Shown here: piece after piece, positions 27,284-37,121 of the stretch | How the letters are laid out: the number at the start of each line of letters is the position of its first letter | Position numbering within the stretch: the stretch's first letter is position 1 | NCBI RefSeq assembly: GCF_009834785.1 | Contig: NZ_WUYX01000021.1 | Coordinates: forward strand, 1-64,000 | Source of the DNA: Natronorubrum halalkaliphilum | GTDB taxonomy: Archaea > Halobacteriota > Halobacteria > Halobacteriales > Natrialbaceae | Direction of reading: 5' to 3' | Length of the DNA: 64,000 nucleotides | Made by a program: the position numbers and the translations under genes | The notes under the pieces: generated by a model | What the model was told of the DNA's origin: nothing | The model's input: the letters and a program-made list of their open reading frames with translations, nothing else | Databases searched by the model: none

Positions 27284-28213
27284 TCAGGCGGTTTTCTCGA
27301 TGGCCGTGTCGTGTTTCGGGTCGAGGACGTCGCGGAGGCCGTCGCCGAGTAAGTTGAACCCGAGGACAGTGAGCATGATCGCGACGCCGGGGACGTTCGC
27401 GATCCACCAGGCGTCCCGGAGGTGGTACCGGCCAGCCGAGAGCATGGTTCCCCACTCCGGCGTCGGCGGCTGGGCTCCCAGACCGATGAAGGATAGTCCG
27501 GCTGTGCCCAGAATGACGGTCCCCATGTTCAGCGTCGCGAGCACGATAACGGGACTGGCGACGTTCGGCAGGAGGTGTCGGATCGCGATCCGGAATCGGG
27601 AGACGCCCATCAGCTGCGCCGCGCGGACGAAGTCACGTTCTTTCGTCGAGAGGACGCTCCCCCGGACGATTCGGGCGTAGGACGCCCAGCCGACGACCGC
27701 GAGCGCGATCATCACGTTTCGCAGGCTCGGACCGAGGATCCCGGCGATCACCAGCGCGAGGATCAGCCCCGGGAACGCGAGTTGGACGTCGACGAGTCGC
27801 ATCAGGAACTCGTCGACCCAGCCGCCGGCGTAGCCGGCGACCAGTCCGATCGTCGTCCCGAGAACGAGCCTGATCGCGGTGACGGCGACGGCGATGCCCA
27901 GCGAGAGTCGCGCGCCGTGGAGCAGCCTCGAGAGGACGTCCCGTCCGAGTTGATCGGTGCCGAACGGATGGGCGAGGGACGGCCCTTGCAGCCGGTTTGC
28001 GAGGTCCTGACTCGCCGGATCGTACGGGGCGACGATCGGCCCGAGAACGGCTGCGATCGTTACCGTCGCGACGATCACCAGTCCGGCGAGGTTGAGCGGG
28101 CTCGCACAGAACGCCGCGACCGCACGCGAGTTGCGAGTCGATCGGTACCGCCCCGCCAGACGCTCATAGCGCCGTCGGAGCGCAGCCTCGAGTCCGCCGT
28201 TTGACTCGTTCAC
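27284..28213 (-). CDS. peptide-type ABC transporter permease (DppC family)
   Basis: A 309-residue inner permease with six hydrophobic helices and the N-terminal extension typical of DppC (APYDPASQDLANRLQGPSLAHPFGTDQLGRD). The EAA-type loop that contacts the ATPase is in the segment LMGVSRFRIAIRHLLPN (about 210-226). Its start overlaps the DppB-like stop by 4 bp (ATGA), indicating translational coupling. Confidence 0.93.
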   Translation of the reverse strand: MNESNGGLEAALRRRYERLAGRYRSTRNSRAVAAFCASPLNLAGLVIVATVTIAAVLGPIVAPYDPASQDLANRLQGPSLAHPFGTDQLGRDVLSRLLHGARLSLGIAVAVTAIRLVLGTTIGLVAGYAGGWVDEFLMRLVDVQLAFPGLILALVIAGILGPSLRNVMIALAVVGWASYARIVRGSVLSTKERDFVRAAQLMGVSRFRIAIRHLLPNVASPVIVLATLNMGTVILGTAGLSFIGLGAQPPTPEWGTMLSAGRYHLRDAWWIANVPGVAIMLTVLGFNLLGDGLRDVLDPKHDTAIEKTA

Positions 28214-29154
28214 GGCGTCTCACCGCCGAGCGTGACACGCGGATCGAGGTAGCGGTAGGTGACGTCGACCAGCAGGTTCGTCGCGACGAAGACGACGCCG
28301 GTAAAGAGGGCGATGCCCTGTACGACCGGATAGTTCCGGTCGAAGACGGCGTCGACGAGCAGCATGCCGAGCCCCGGCCGCTGAAAGACGATTTCGACGA
28401 CGACCGCGCCGTTGAGCAGCGAGCCGAACTGCAATCCGACGATCGTGACGACGGGGATGAGCGCGTTCCGCAGCGCGTGTTTGTAGACGACGATCCGCTC
28501 GCGCAGCCCCTTCGAGCGAGCCATATCGACGTACTCCTCGTCTAACACCTCGAGCATCGACGTTCTGACGAGCCGAGTGACGACGGCGGCCATGCCGGTC
28601 CCGAGGGTGATCGCCGGGAGGACGAGTTGGCTGAAACTGCCGGCTCCGGCGACCGGGAGGACGCCGAGCGTCAGCGCGAACACCATGATGAGCAGGTAGC
28701 CGAGCCAGAAGTTCGGCATCGAAACGCCGATCAGCGCGCCGAGTTGGCTCGCGTAGTCGACGGACGTCCCGCGGTGGACGGCGCTCAACACGCCGGTCGG
28801 TATCGCAAGCGCGAGCGCGACGACCATCGATGCGGCGGCCAACTCGAGGGTCAGCGGGAGCGCATCGCGGACGAGCGTCGTCACCGCGGTGTCGGTGTAG
28901 TACGACGTGCCGAGGTCGCCGCGAAGCGCGTCGGCGAGCCAATCGACATACTGAACCGGGATCGGATCGTCGAACCCCTGTTCCGCCCGGAACGCGTCGA
29001 CTTCGGCCTGAGACGGCTGGCGCTCGAGTTGCTGGGTGAGGATGGTTCTGGCGGGGTCGCCGGGAGTCAAAAAGACCAGCCCGTAGGTGACGACCGAGAC
29101 GCCGAAGAGCACGACGACCGACGTCGCGAGCCGAGACACGAGGTAGTTGTACAT
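28210..29154 (-). CDS. peptide-type ABC transporter permease (DppB family)
   Basis: A 314-residue permease. The opening helix RLATSVVVLFGVSVVTYGLVFLTPGDPA is typical of DppB, and the coupling loop is about residues 200-225 (YVDMARSKGLRERIVVYKHALRNALIPV). Six transmembrane helices. It begins 1 bp after the substrate-binding-protein stop and overlaps the next permease gene. Confidence 0.93.
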   Translation of the reverse strand: MYNYLVSRLATSVVVLFGVSVVTYGLVFLTPGDPARTILTQQLERQPSQAEVDAFRAEQGFDDPIPVQYVDWLADALRGDLGTSYYTDTAVTTLVRDALPLTLELAAASMVVALALAIPTGVLSAVHRGTSVDYASQLGALIGVSMPNFWLGYLLIMVFALTLGVLPVAGAGSFSQLVLPAITLGTGMAAVVTRLVRTSMLEVLDEEYVDMARSKGLRERIVVYKHALRNALIPVVTIVGLQFGSLLNGAVVVEIVFQRPGLGMLLVDAVFDRNYPVVQGIALFTGVVFVATNLLVDVTYRYLDPRVTLGGETP

Positions 29155-29155
29155 G

Positions 29156-30694
29156 TTACGTTTTCAGGGTCCGCCACTCGACGAGGCGGTCGATGGGATG
29201 GAGATCGAACCCGTCGATGTTGGCGTCCGCGGCGACGGTGTACTCCTGATAGAACAGCGGGATGACGACCGCCTCCTCCATGATCCGGCGCTGAGCATCG
29301 ACGTACGCCTCGCGTTTCTCGTCGGGATCGGTCGACTGAAACCCGGCCTCGATCAGGTCGTCGACCTCGCCGCCGAGGTTGTGCAGGCCGGTTCCCTCGG
29401 TCTCGTACAGATCCTTGTTGCTGATCCCCATCGTGTGGAAGTTCTCCCACATGATGTAGTCCGCCGCCGGACTGTTCGACTGCGAGCCGTCGACCTCGAG
29501 GTGGAACTCCCCGCGGTCGGTTCGGTCGCTCACCGCGGCGTCCTCGAGCACTTCGACGTCGACGTCGACGCCGATTTTCTCGAAGTCGGACTGGAGGATC
29601 TGGACGATGTCTCTTCCGTCGTCCATATCGTTTTTGACGAGACAGCTCAGTTCCTTGCCGTCGTATGACGACCGCTCGACGAGCTCACGGGCGGTATCCC
29701 GGTCGTGCTCGTAGCTCGGCAGTTCGTCGTCGGCCGCCCAGTCGATCACCGTCGAGATGGGACCGCGAGCGGGCTCGCCGATCCCCTCGAGGACGGTGTC
29801 GACGATTTCCGTCTGGGAAATCGCGTAGTTGAGCGCCCGCCGGAGGTCGGCGTCGTCCGTCGGCTCCCTGTAGAGGTTGATCGAGACAAAATTCGAGCCC
29901 GATGACTGGGTTGACCAGAGCGTGATGTCGTCGCGGTCGCGAAGCGAGGCGACGCGGCTCTTCGCCGGGTCGAAGATAATGTCGGCTTCACCGGACTCGA
30001 GGAGGTCGGTCCGGGTCATCACGTCCTCAGCGGCCCGGAACGTGAGTTCGGTCGGCTCCACGTCGCCGCCCCAGTAGTCCGCAAAGCGCTCGACGCGGAG
30101 CTGTTGGCCGTCGGTTTTCTCCTCGAAGGTGAACGGTCCGGTACCGATGATATCGCCGGCCCGTCGGTCGGCCTCGGGCGGTTGGATGTCGATCATGTTG
30201 TGGGCGATCGTTCCCGGGAACCCGGAGAACGGCTCCGTGTTCTCGAATTCGACCGTGTACTCATCGATTTTCGTCACGCTCCCGGGCTCGAGATGTAGCC
30301 ACCCGTAGACGAAGTCACCCCGCTCGGCCAGGATGTCCTCCTCGAAGGAGTGGACCACGTCGTCTGCGGTCATCTCCGCGCCGTTGTGGAAGGTGACGCC
30401 CTCGCGGAGTTCGAACACCCACGTCGTGTCATCGGTCGCCGTCCAGTCGCTCGCGAGCCACGGCTCGGGTTGCATATCGTCGCTTCCCCAGACCAGGGGT
30501 TCGACGACGCGGGTCCAGTAAGGCGTCATCCCGCCCCACGACCCCCAGGAGTCGCCGCTTCCCGTCGGATCCATGTGCGGGATAATCGTAAACGACCCGT
30601 CGGCGTCGGCGCTGGATGCACAGCCGGCGAGGCCGGCGAAACCGCCGGCAGCCAGTCCGCCGAGCAGTCGTCGGCGTGAAAGCGTCGAGTTCAT
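29156..30694 (-). CDS. peptide-type ABC transporter substrate-binding lipoprotein (DppA/OppA family)
   Basis: A 512-residue family-5 solute-binding protein. A Tat signal (SRRRLLGG) ends in the lipobox LAGC with Cys25, so it is anchored outside the membrane. The mature part has SBP_bac_5 features: WTRVVEPLVWGSDDMQPEPWLASDW and VFELREGVTFHNGAEMTADDV. It probably binds peptides or other large polar solutes; the ligand cannot be told. It is the first gene of the four-gene operon. ATG 30694 is preferred over an upstream start because the Tat motif then lies close to the N-terminus and the promoter spacing fits. Confidence 0.93.
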   Translation of the reverse strand: MNSTLSRRRLLGGLAAGGFAGLAGCASSADADGSFTIIPHMDPTGSGDSWGSWGGMTPYWTRVVEPLVWGSDDMQPEPWLASDWTATDDTTWVFELREGVTFHNGAEMTADDVVHSFEEDILAERGDFVYGWLHLEPGSVTKIDEYTVEFENTEPFSGFPGTIAHNMIDIQPPEADRRAGDIIGTGPFTFEEKTDGQQLRVERFADYWGGDVEPTELTFRAAEDVMTRTDLLESGEADIIFDPAKSRVASLRDRDDITLWSTQSSGSNFVSINLYREPTDDADLRRALNYAISQTEIVDTVLEGIGEPARGPISTVIDWAADDELPSYEHDRDTARELVERSSYDGKELSCLVKNDMDDGRDIVQILQSDFEKIGVDVDVEVLEDAAVSDRTDRGEFHLEVDGSQSNSPAADYIMWENFHTMGISNKDLYETEGTGLHNLGGEVDDLIEAGFQSTDPDEKREAYVDAQRRIMEEAVVIPLFYQEYTVAADANIDGFDLHPIDRLVEWRTLKT

Positions 30695-30715
30695 CACGTT
30701 AATACAATCCATAAC

Positions 30716-30728
30716 TACTTAATAAGTA
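30716..30728 (-). promoter_or_regulatory. promoter of the peptide ABC operon (palindromic AT-rich box)
   Basis: TACTTAATAAGTA is a 13-bp palindrome (one central base) about 27 bp before the ATG at 30694. It serves both as a TATA-like box for a leaderless start and as a symmetrical site. The next 40 bp upstream are very AT-rich for this genome. Confidence 0.5.
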
Positions 30729-31038
30729 TTGTTAATTTTAACTATTATTTTAATATCAATTGTGTCTCCGGTCCTGACGCCGGAACGGAGTAATCGCTCG
30801 AGGAGGTGGGGTACAGTCGGGTTTCGGTAGTCGGTGACGGAGGGGATCGGTTCGGATCGAGTGGACCGAGATCGGGCGGTCGAATCGCCATCATCAATCT
30901 GAGTTGTAGTTCTGAAAGTATAGTTGTAAAAGTTCTGGTTCGATCCCTGAACTGATAGTCGGGCCGAACGGAAGGGCGCTGATACTCGAGCGACTGTCTA
31001 CGAGCGGAGACGCCGGTACACAGGTCCAACAGAGCGTA
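30729..31038. other. intergenic region upstream of the ABC operon
   Basis: About 310 bp between the operon promoter and the stop of the DUF6498-like gene. The first 40 bp are AT-rich. A GC stem (CTCCGG...CCGG...CGGAG, about 30762-30788) is visible. No gene recognised. Confidence 0.35.
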
Positions 31039-32484
31039 TTAGTCGCCGTCGGGACACGCCCACGTCCAGAGTTTCCAGGGCACGAGCGAGCAAAAAAGCG
31101 GGACGACCAGCCCGTTAAAACGGGTCTCCAGCGGTATGCCCGGGACGGCGATCAACGCGATAGCTGCGAGGACGATCCTCGCGGCGAGGACGCCCGCGCC
31201 GATCGCGAGCGGCCGGTTGATCGGCTCGAGGTCCGTCGTCGCCAGGGGGAGTTCGAAGACGTCGACGAGGCGGTCCGGTTCGTCGACCGGACCGAGGCGG
31301 CGCTCGGTTTCGGTCGATCGGATGCCGGTCGTCACCCGAATCGTCCGAGTCCCCAGCAACCGGTCGACGAACCGGTCACTCACGAGCGACACGTTGCGAA
31401 GTCGAACCACCGACTCCGCCCACTGCGGCTCCTCAAGGAGGCGGTCGTAGGCGACGAGGTAGTCCCCGCGACGCCGGTACTCGAGCGTGCCGTACTCGAG
31501 GTAGTGTTTAGCGGCCTGAATGCCGACCGCGAGGAGCAAGATGACGGCGGATGCGACCACGCCGAGCCAGAACACGAACACCGAGTCCAACCAGCTCACG
31601 ACGACGAGCACGATGAAGAGCCAGAGCACGCCGAAGAAGGGGATGAGGAACGCGGTTTTCCAGAACCCCAGCAGCAATCCCTCGAGAAGCAGCGCCTTCC
31701 GGACGGGACGAACGCGTGCCGAGGGGTCCGTCGACGGGGCCCGAACCGGGTCGAGGGAGCCGGTCGGCTCCGACGGACCGGCAAACCACGCGACGAAGCC
31801 GTCGGCGAAGCGGTTCGCGTCGGTTTCGTCGCGCTCCGCTCGAAACGACGACCACTCGACGAGCAATTTCAGACAGACGACCAGAACGAGCGACCCCACC
31901 GAACCGAGCGCGAGACCGAGAAACGCGAGCGAAAACAGCAACACGAACAGCTGCCGCGCGGGGGTTTCGACGACGGCGTACGGAGAGACGCGTTCGTACA
32001 CGCGGCGACCGAAGTAGCGGCGTTTCGCCTCGAGAAATTGGCCGACCACGAGCGCGACGACGCTCGCCAGTACCGCCGGATCCGTCACCCCGCCGACGGA
32101 CTGGAAGATCGCGAACACGACGGCCCCGAAAAAGACTGAGTACATCACGAGCGCGAGAATCACGCTGAGAGCGAACGGAACGTTACGGAGGTATATCGGC
32201 GGGAGAGAGTCGTGTATCCGAACACTGCCGCGTTTGTCAGTGAGCGGCCCCTCCGAAACGGTGATGACGCCTTCCTGGTCCGCCGGCGGTGGCTGCTGGG
32301 CGAACAACGCCTTGCCGCCGGCCAACAGAACTGAAACCAGCAGTTCGAGACCGTAGATGAGCACGAGCGTCGCCGGCTGCCACCCGAGCCAGAGCACGCC
32401 GACGAGCGGGAAGATATTCGCGAGGAAGATCGGCAGAAACGCGTCTCGATCCCGTTCTCGGTCCGGAAGACGTAGCGACGACAT
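31039..32484 (-). CDS. DUF6498-like multi-helix membrane protein
   Basis: A 481-residue membrane protein with about nine to ten hydrophobic helices. The N-terminal IFLANIFPLVGVLWLGW segment fits DUF6498 (from memory). A hydrophilic loop (about 215-260) splits the helices, and a soluble stretch (about 330-415) precedes two final helices. The frame stays open far upstream through the EamA gene, but ATG 32484 (MSSLRLPDRER) is the natural start. No transport or catalytic motif is recognised. Confidence 0.8.
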   Translation of the reverse strand: MSSLRLPDRERDRDAFLPIFLANIFPLVGVLWLGWQPATLVLIYGLELLVSVLLAGGKALFAQQPPPADQEGVITVSEGPLTDKRGSVRIHDSLPPIYLRNVPFALSVILALVMYSVFFGAVVFAIFQSVGGVTDPAVLASVVALVVGQFLEAKRRYFGRRVYERVSPYAVVETPARQLFVLLFSLAFLGLALGSVGSLVLVVCLKLLVEWSSFRAERDETDANRFADGFVAWFAGPSEPTGSLDPVRAPSTDPSARVRPVRKALLLEGLLLGFWKTAFLIPFFGVLWLFIVLVVVSWLDSVFVFWLGVVASAVILLLAVGIQAAKHYLEYGTLEYRRRGDYLVAYDRLLEEPQWAESVVRLRNVSLVSDRFVDRLLGTRTIRVTTGIRSTETERRLGPVDEPDRLVDVFELPLATTDLEPINRPLAIGAGVLAARIVLAAIALIAVPGIPLETRFNGLVVPLFCSLVPWKLWTWACPDGD

Positions 32485-32558
32485 CGGATCGTCCCTTCGA
32501 CTGTTGTCTCTCAGACGACATAGTGGCCCGTTTCTCACCGGATAACACGTCCCAACGG

Positions 32559-33455
32559 TCAGAGCGTAATCAACACGGCCCCGGCGACAACCAGCGCCGC
32601 GCCCGCGACGACGCCTTTCGTCACCCGCTCGAGGTCGCGCAGGAGAACTGCGGCGAACAACAGCGTGAACAGCGGCGCGGTCGCGACCAGCGGATCGACG
32701 ATGGCGATCCGCCCCTCCTCGAGGCCCAGCGCGGCCATCAGCGAGAGCATCGCAACGGTGGTCAGCAGACCGCTCACGACGAAGTACCGGTAGGATGCCG
32801 ACGGGCGGTCCAGGACGTCGCGGCCGCCGGTCGCCGCCGCGTACGCGACGAGGGCGATCAGCCCCGCCGTCTCGTTGAGTGCGACCGCCTCGAGCGCGGA
32901 GATCGGCGTCTCGAGCATGCCGTACCGGCGGGAGACGTTCGCGACGGCGAACGTCGCGGCGGCGGCGACCGGCCAGAGCAGATCCCGGGGTCGCCAGCCG
33001 CCGAGATCGCCGCCGCTCGAGGCCGTCAACACCGAGAGACCGGCGACGAGGACGACGATACCCAGTCCGGTCACCGGCCCCAGGGGCTCCCCGAGGAAGA
33101 CGAGCGCGATCAGCGTCGCGAAGAGCGGCCGCGTGCTGAGGATCGTGCTGTTGAGACTCGCGCCCACTTTGTCGACCCCGACAAAGATCGTGATCCGTCC
33201 GAGCGCGGTGCCGACGACGCCCGCAAAGGCAAAGACTGCAAGCACCTCGACTGTCAGTCCCGAGAACGCCGACCGGCCGTAGACGGCGGCGATGACGAGC
33301 CAGTAGATCACCGAGTCGACGATGACGACTACCAGCGACGCCTGCACCGAGCCTCCGCCCGCCGCCATGCCACGCTTGTCGAAAACCGGCGTGAAACCCC
33401 AGAAGATCGCCGGGATCAGGGCGAGGGCGAGGACCTCGATAGTCGCGGTCGTCAT
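32559..33455 (-). CDS. EamA/DMT family transporter
   Basis: A 298-residue membrane protein with ten hydrophobic helices in two homologous halves, the EamA domain duplication of drug/metabolite transporters. Supporting stretches are PAIFWGFTPVFDKRG near the N-terminus and PLFATLIALVFLGEPLGPVTGLGIVVLVAG (about 113-142), repeated as PLFTLLFAAVLLRDLE in the second half. Substrate unknown. It is about 75 bp before the DUF6498-like gene on the same strand, so cotranscription is possible. Confidence 0.9.
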   Translation of the reverse strand: MTTATIEVLALALIPAIFWGFTPVFDKRGMAAGGGSVQASLVVVIVDSVIYWLVIAAVYGRSAFSGLTVEVLAVFAFAGVVGTALGRITIFVGVDKVGASLNSTILSTRPLFATLIALVFLGEPLGPVTGLGIVVLVAGLSVLTASSGGDLGGWRPRDLLWPVAAAATFAVANVSRRYGMLETPISALEAVALNETAGLIALVAYAAATGGRDVLDRPSASYRYFVVSGLLTTVAMLSLMAALGLEEGRIAIVDPLVATAPLFTLLFAAVLLRDLERVTKGVVAGAALVVAGAVLITL

Positions 33456-33576
33456 CGGCCCATCTCACCCGGGCGTAGTCGATCGCTCATCGGCGGATGT
33501 GAGCCGGGAGGGCGGGTCAACGTTGCGGTGGCGGTTCGATTCGCTGGCTCTCGTTTCGGCCCGGGTCGTGGCCGCT

Positions 33577-34320
33577 TCAGTTGGGCCGGTCGACCAGTTC
33601 GACCGGGGCCAATTCGAGCAGCCGCGGGAGGGCGGCGACGGCGGCGCCGACGAGGACGAACACGAGCGCGGTACCGGTGACCGACACGACCATCGAGAGA
33701 TCCGTCGCGGCGGCGATGGTCTCCGCTTCGCCGTTGGCACCGGCCTCCTCGTTCGGCGACCAGCTGGTGATCATCGAGAGCCCGACGGCCAGAACGACGT
33801 AGCTCGTGACCAGCGATCCGAGCGCGAGAGCCCCGTCCCGAGACGTTTCGAGGGAGACGTACCGGACGAGCAGATAGCCGGTAACGAGCAAAACGGCGAC
33901 CGGAATTAGCGCCGTGACGTCGGAGGCCAATCCCGCGGTGTAGGGGCTTCCGAATCCGCCTTCGATCGGCTCGCCGTCCAGTTCGATCGGCACGCCGTGG
34001 CTTGCGAGACTCGCCAACCCCGCGAGCACCCACCGGCTCGGTCCGTCTTCCACGCCGGCGAATCCGCCCGTTGCGGTCATCGTAGCGGCCAGTTGGTAGG
34101 CCGCGGCGAAGACGACCGCGAACGCGCTCACGCCCGAGACGAGTCCGGCCAGCCACGGTTCGACGGCTGCGACCCGGCGATTACTGTCGGTCGGTCCGCC
34201 CCCGTTGTTTTCGTTGCCGTCCCCTTCGCCCTCATCGGCATCGCGCTCGTTCTCGTCGCCCGGCTGCTCGGCGTCGGGCCGTGGTCCCTTATCGTACTCG
34301 AACCGTCGATTCGACGACAT
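33577..34320 (-). CDS. haloarchaeal membrane protein with acidic N-terminus, unknown function
   Basis: A 247-residue protein. Residues 1-50 are hydrophilic and very acidic (DENERDADEGEGDG), then four to five hydrophobic helices follow (about 53-78, 100-110, 130-150, 160-180, 205-232). No family recognised. It is divergent from serB and about 120 bp upstream of the EamA gene start. Confidence 0.75.
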   Translation of the reverse strand: MSSNRRFEYDKGPRPDAEQPGDENERDADEGEGDGNENNGGGPTDSNRRVAAVEPWLAGLVSGVSAFAVVFAAAYQLAATMTATGGFAGVEDGPSRWVLAGLASLASHGVPIELDGEPIEGGFGSPYTAGLASDVTALIPVAVLLVTGYLLVRYVSLETSRDGALALGSLVTSYVVLAVGLSMITSWSPNEEAGANGEAETIAAATDLSMVVSVTGTALVFVLVGAAVAALPRLLELAPVELVDRPN

Positions 34321-34440
34321 GAATCCGGCAACGAATCCGGACCGGTAATACGTTTCGGTCGGCCGCCGCGCGGATCGAAGAAACCCCGCCCACGGCGAAA
34401 ACCTGAACTGGTTTATCCAGGGCGCGAGAATTGGCGAGCG

Positions 34441-35091
34441 ATGACAGTCGTCGCTTTCGACTTCGACGGGACGCTTTCGGACTCCGAGATGACCGTGCTA
34501 CTCGGCGACCGCTGTGGCGTCGCCGACGATATGGCCGAGATCACCGAACGATCGATGAACGACGAAATCGACTACGCCGAGAGCCTTCGCAAGCGGGCGG
34601 CCCTGCTCGAGGGACTGCCGGAGGCCGACGTCGAAGCCGCATTCGACGAGGTCGAACTCCGCGAGGGCGCGGCCGACCTCATCGAGGAACTGAACGAAGC
34701 CGGCGTTACGACGGCGATCCTTACCGGCGGCTTCGAACGCGGCGTCGCGGCCGCACTCGAGCGAGAGGGCGTCTCGGTCGATCACATCGTCTCGAACCGA
34801 CTCCCGATGACCGACGATGCAACCGAACTGACCGGTGCGGTCGAGGGGCCGCTCATCGAGGGAACCAAAGACGACGCGCTCGAGGACCTCGCCGACGACG
34901 TGGGTGTCGACATGGACGACACCGTCGCGGTCGGCGACGGGGCGAACGATCTCCCGATGCTCCGGGTCGCCGGCCTCTCGATCGGCTTCGAGCCGAAACC
35001 GGCCGTCGAGCCCCACTGCGAACTCGTCGTCACCTCGATGACCGAGGCCCGCGAGGTGCTGCTCGAGGAGGGCGTTCTGCCGGAGCCCTGA
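34441..35091 (+). CDS. serB: phosphoserine phosphatase-like HAD hydrolase
   Basis: A 216-residue HAD-superfamily enzyme with SerB-type motifs: motif I DFDGTL with nucleophile Asp7 and Asp9, LTGGF (motif II), Lys in EGTKDDAL (motif III), and GDGANDLPM (motif IV). SerB hydrolyses phosphoserine to serine, the last step of the pathway begun by SerA. A long frame is open upstream, but ATG 34441 is right for the fold, and a TTTATCC box lies about 25 bp before it. Specificity for phosphoserine is likely but not certain. Confidence 0.88.
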   Translation: MTVVAFDFDGTLSDSEMTVLLGDRCGVADDMAEITERSMNDEIDYAESLRKRAALLEGLPEADVEAAFDEVELREGAADLIEELNEAGVTTAILTGGFERGVAAALEREGVSVDHIVSNRLPMTDDATELTGAVEGPLIEGTKDDALEDLADDVGVDMDDTVAVGDGANDLPMLRVAGLSIGFEPKPAVEPHCELVVTSMTEAREVLLEEGVLPEP

Positions 35092-35491
35092 TCCCGCTGC
35101 GCTCGCGCGCTCGAGTATCGTCCATCCTCCGGCGACCGGAACCGAGCCGTCGCCGTCGACTGCTACCGTTCGATCCGCCGATTCGATCGCAAGAGACCGG
35201 GAAAGCAACGCGGGCAATCCGGCCCTCGTCGACTCGAGCGGAGTGGTATCTTCGAGTGGTAATCCGACGCTGCTCGGCAACGATGCACGTGTGATTCACT
35301 GAATACCACTGGAACTCCGGCCCGTGAACGCGGCAAATCCGGGTTCGATCCAAGGAGCGATTCCCGGCGGTTTCCGATCAATTCTGTCAGGAACCGCCAG
35401 AAGGAGATGTATCCGAAACGGTGAATATCCGGTTCAACAGCCGATTTCGGGACCGAGAAGGTTATTAACTCGTCGCCGAGTAAGTAGTTGT
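35092..35491. other. intergenic region
   Basis: About 400 bp between serB and a small membrane-protein gene on the same strand. An inverted repeat GGCGGTTTC...GGAACCGCC lies near 35368-35402. No tRNA, small gene or palindromic element of the two families was recognised. Confidence 0.35.
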
Positions 35492-35872
35492 ATGATGTGG
35501 CAAGACCTTGTATTCATGCTCGGAAGCGGCCTCTCGATCATCTTTCTGGCACCGACGCTGCGCGACGCCAGCGCACGCGTGCCACTCGGCACAAGCCTTC
35601 CCTCGATGGGAATCGGATTCGTCTACGGAGCGACCTTCTTTACGCTCGGGATGACGTTCTCCGCGCTGGGTGCACTCGCGGCCGGTGCGATGTGGTCCCT
35701 GATCGCCCTGATCCGGTCGCCGGCCGGAATGGGACTCTCGGCGCGACTCTTCCGGATGGAAAGCCCGACCCTGTTCGCTCGAGACCTCTACCGATGGGTC
35801 GCCGGCTACCGAACGTCGTCGGTCCCCGATCAGTACGTTACGGCCGATTTCTCCGGTTACGACCAACGCTAA
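35492..35872 (+). CDS. three-helix membrane protein, MMWQD family (copy 1)
   Basis: A 126-residue membrane protein beginning with ATG ATG TGG. Hydrophobic segments at about 7-21, 37-53 and 58-74 are followed by a hydrophilic tail ending FSGYDQR. The motif APTLRDASARVPLGTSLPSM between helices 1 and 2 is almost repeated in the paralogue at 59040-59399, showing that the N-terminal ~75 residues are the conserved core. Function unknown. The start is fixed by the shared MMWQD beginning. Confidence 0.8.
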   Translation: MMWQDLVFMLGSGLSIIFLAPTLRDASARVPLGTSLPSMGIGFVYGATFFTLGMTFSALGALAAGAMWSLIALIRSPAGMGLSARLFRMESPTLFARDLYRWVAGYRTSSVPDQYVTADFSGYDQR

Positions 35873-35915
35873 GCCGTCATTCTTCTTCCGCCGTCACTTC
35901 TCGCACCCTCGAACC

Positions 35916-37121
35916 CTATTCGGAGAACAGGCTCGTGTGAACCGGGGCGAACGATTCGGGTTCCTCGGGTTCCGGTTCGGTGTCGGTGATCGTCCGTCCG
36001 GAAAGCCCCATCTCGAGCAGTTCTGACAGCGGCGGCCCGACCTTTTCGGGTTCGACAAGGAACGCGTCGTGACCGTGGTCGGATTCGACGACGTGGTGGG
36101 CGACGTCGACGGCGGCCTCGCGGCAGGCGCCGGCCAGCGCTTCGGCCTGTTCGACGGTGAAGTGCCAGTCGCCGGTAAACGACAGGAGGAGCAGTTCCCC
36201 CTCGAAGGCAGCCAGTGCGTCGGCGTCGGACTCGTACCCCGCGGAGAGGTCGAAGTCGTCCATCGCGCGGGTCATGTAGAGGTAGCTGTTTGCGTCGAAC
36301 CGATCCGTGAACTTATCGGCCTGATAGTCCAGATAGGACTCGACTTCCCGGTAGGGGAAAAAGGCGGCCGCGGGATCCGGCGGCGTCTCGCGGACGGCCT
36401 CGCGACCCGCCGAACGCCGGCCGAACTTCCGGGACATCGAGGCCTTCGAGAGGTACATGATGTGGCCGATTTGGCGCGCTCGAGCCAATCCGTCGTCGGG
36501 CCCGGGCCCGTCGTAGTAGTGGCCGCCGTTCCAGTTCGGATCGCTGGTGATCGCCCGCCGGGCGACCGTATCGAGGGCGAGACACTGCGGATCGAGTCTG
36601 GCGGCGGTGGCGACGGCGGCGGCGCGGTCGACGTCGTCGGGGAACCGCCGCAACCAATCGAGGACGTTCATGCCGCCGACGCTGCCGCCGACGACCGCGT
36701 GGAGGCGACCGACGCCTAACTCGTCGAGCAGTTGCCGCTGGGCGCGGGTCCAGTCGCCCACCGTGACGGGCGGGAAATCGGTTCCGTAGGGCTCGCCCGT
36801 CTCCGGATTCTCGCTCGAGGGGCCCGTCGTGCCGTAACACGACCCCGGCGCGTTCACGCAGACGACGTAGTACTCGCTGGTGTCGATCGCCTTCCCGGGG
36901 CCGACGACGTCGCCCCACCAGGCCCGAGCCTGGCCGGCCGTGTCGCCGCCCGCGTCGGGGCGGCGGGCAACGTGGGAACTGCCGGTCAGCGCGTGACAGA
37001 CGAGCACGGCGTTGTCGCCCGTAAAGTCACCGTAGGTCTCGTAGGCCACCTCGAGGGACGGAATCGTCTCCCCCGAGAGAAACTGGAACTCGCCGAGATC
37101 GATCGTATTTTTTGTCGTCAT
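35916..37121 (-). CDS. metX: homoserine O-acetyltransferase
   Basis: A 401-residue alpha/beta-hydrolase enzyme that acetylates homoserine for methionine synthesis. The nucleophile is Ser147 in GGSVGGMN; the acid and base lie in FTGDWHFTV and [11 protein letters not shown] near the C-terminus. CHALTGSSH (42-50) is the oxyanion region. Its ATG overlaps the metY stop by 4 bp (ATGA), so the pair is translationally coupled. Acetyl versus succinyl donor is inferred from the family and the MetY partner. Confidence 0.94.
   Translation of the reverse strand: MTTKNTIDLGEFQFLSGETIPSLEVAYETYGDFTGDNAVLVCHALTGSSHVARRPDAGGDTAGQARAWWGDVVGPGKAIDTSEYYVVCVNAPGSCYGTTGPSSENPETGEPYGTDFPPVTVGDWTRAQRQLLDELGVGRLHAVVGGSVGGMNVLDWLRRFPDDVDRAAAVATAARLDPQCLALDTVARRAITSDPNWNGGHYYDGPGPDDGLARARQIGHIMYLSKASMSRKFGRRSAGREAVRETPPDPAAAFFPYREVESYLDYQADKFTDRFDANSYLYMTRAMDDFDLSAGYESDADALAAFEGELLLLSFTGDWHFTVEQAEALAGACREAAVDVAHHVVESDHGHDAFLVEPEKVGPPLSELLEMGLSGRTITDTEPEPEEPESFAPVHTSLFSE

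Noticed and set aside
32485-33468. N-terminal extension of the DUF6498-like gene through the EamA gene
   Set aside because: The frame is open by chance opposite the EamA codon frame; the extension is Arg/Gly/Pro-rich and ATG 32484 gives the normal protein.
35330-35370. tRNA T-arm-like sequence GGGTTCGATCC
   Set aside because: No matching acceptor, D or anticodon stems are found around it.
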